Program-made: the position numbers and the translations under genes | Source: an uncultured Lachnospiraceae bacterium | Lineage (GTDB): Bacteria > Bacillota > Clostridia > Lachnospirales > Lachnospiraceae | Reading direction: 5' to 3' | Assembly (NCBI GenBank): GCA_910585825.1 | Contig: CAJUEY010000040.1 | Span: forward strand, 1-23,976 | Length of the DNA: 23,976 nt | The notes under the pieces: model-generated | Seen by the model: only the letters and a program-made list of their open reading frames with translations | Databases searched by the model: none | Told to the model about the DNA's origin: nothing | Shown here: positions 23,925 through 23,976 of the stretch, piece after piece | Numbering within the stretch: position 1 is the stretch's first letter | Layout of the letters: every line of letters begins with the position of its first letter

Positions 23925-23976
23925 TGATGTTGGGGTCAAAACCATAAATAAATTTGCCCCTATTCCTATAGTACCT

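Noticed and set aside
1..23976. CRISPR arrays, tRNA or rRNA genes, riboswitches
   Set aside because: No regularly spaced repeats, cloverleaf-like segments or known riboswitch cores were seen on either strand.
23930..23976. Right-edge sequence with GGTTTTGACCCCAACATC on the minus strand
   Set aside because: TTGACC is only 9 bases from TATAAT, so it is not a promoter pair; might be part of a repeat, but the window ends here.

Overview
The window is a low-to-mid GC Firmicutes chromosome segment, most likely from the Lachnospiraceae or a close clostridial relative. Evidence: a spoIVB sporulation protease, the clostridial order nusB-xseA-xseB-ispA-dxs-tlyA-nadK-argR-recN-spoIVB, an MEP-pathway dxs, AGGAGG-type ribosome binding sites, and the ylxM-ffh-rpsP-khpA cluster. 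Almost every gene lies on the minus strand. The assignment rests on gene order and protein character only; no search was run.

Layout from left to right. (1) 1-1725 is an accessory strip: the N-terminal part of a GC-rich OmpR-type response regulator running off the left edge, a decayed IS4-family transposase, and a decayed fragment of an AlbA_2/AAA_4-type (Schlafen-like) gene. (2) 1726-11934 is a housekeeping block read right to left: asp23 with its own promoter and terminator, then the tightly packed nusB-xseA-xseB-ispA-dxs-tlyA-nadK-argR-recN run (three ATGA overlaps and one stop-start abutment), then a terminator and spoIVB. It joins RNA antitermination, DNA repair, isoprenoid precursor synthesis, rRNA methylation, NADP supply, arginine control and the SigK checkpoint protease. 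(3) 12003-17480 is a variable island: a second decayed AlbA_2/AAA_4 gene, a three-gene operon of unknown function (106, 382 and 409 aa), a divergent XRE regulator and a WYL regulator. (4) 17742-21601 is the ylxM-ffh-rpsP-khpA-gpmI operon, driven by a near-consensus promoter. (5) 22206-23897 is a COG3044-type ABC-class ATPase.

The main candidate for something undescribed is the three-gene operon at 13205-15990. It encodes a small helical protein, a PH-like + DUF697-like + coiled-coil protein, and a coiled-coil/hydrophobic protein with a GHDP motif. Its promoter carries an inverted repeat (TGTCCT-n5-AGGACA), and a 10-base part of that element recurs at the same distance before the WYL gene. The window also has two synteny breaks: no spo0A after spoIVB, and gpmI where rimM-trmD-rplS is usual.
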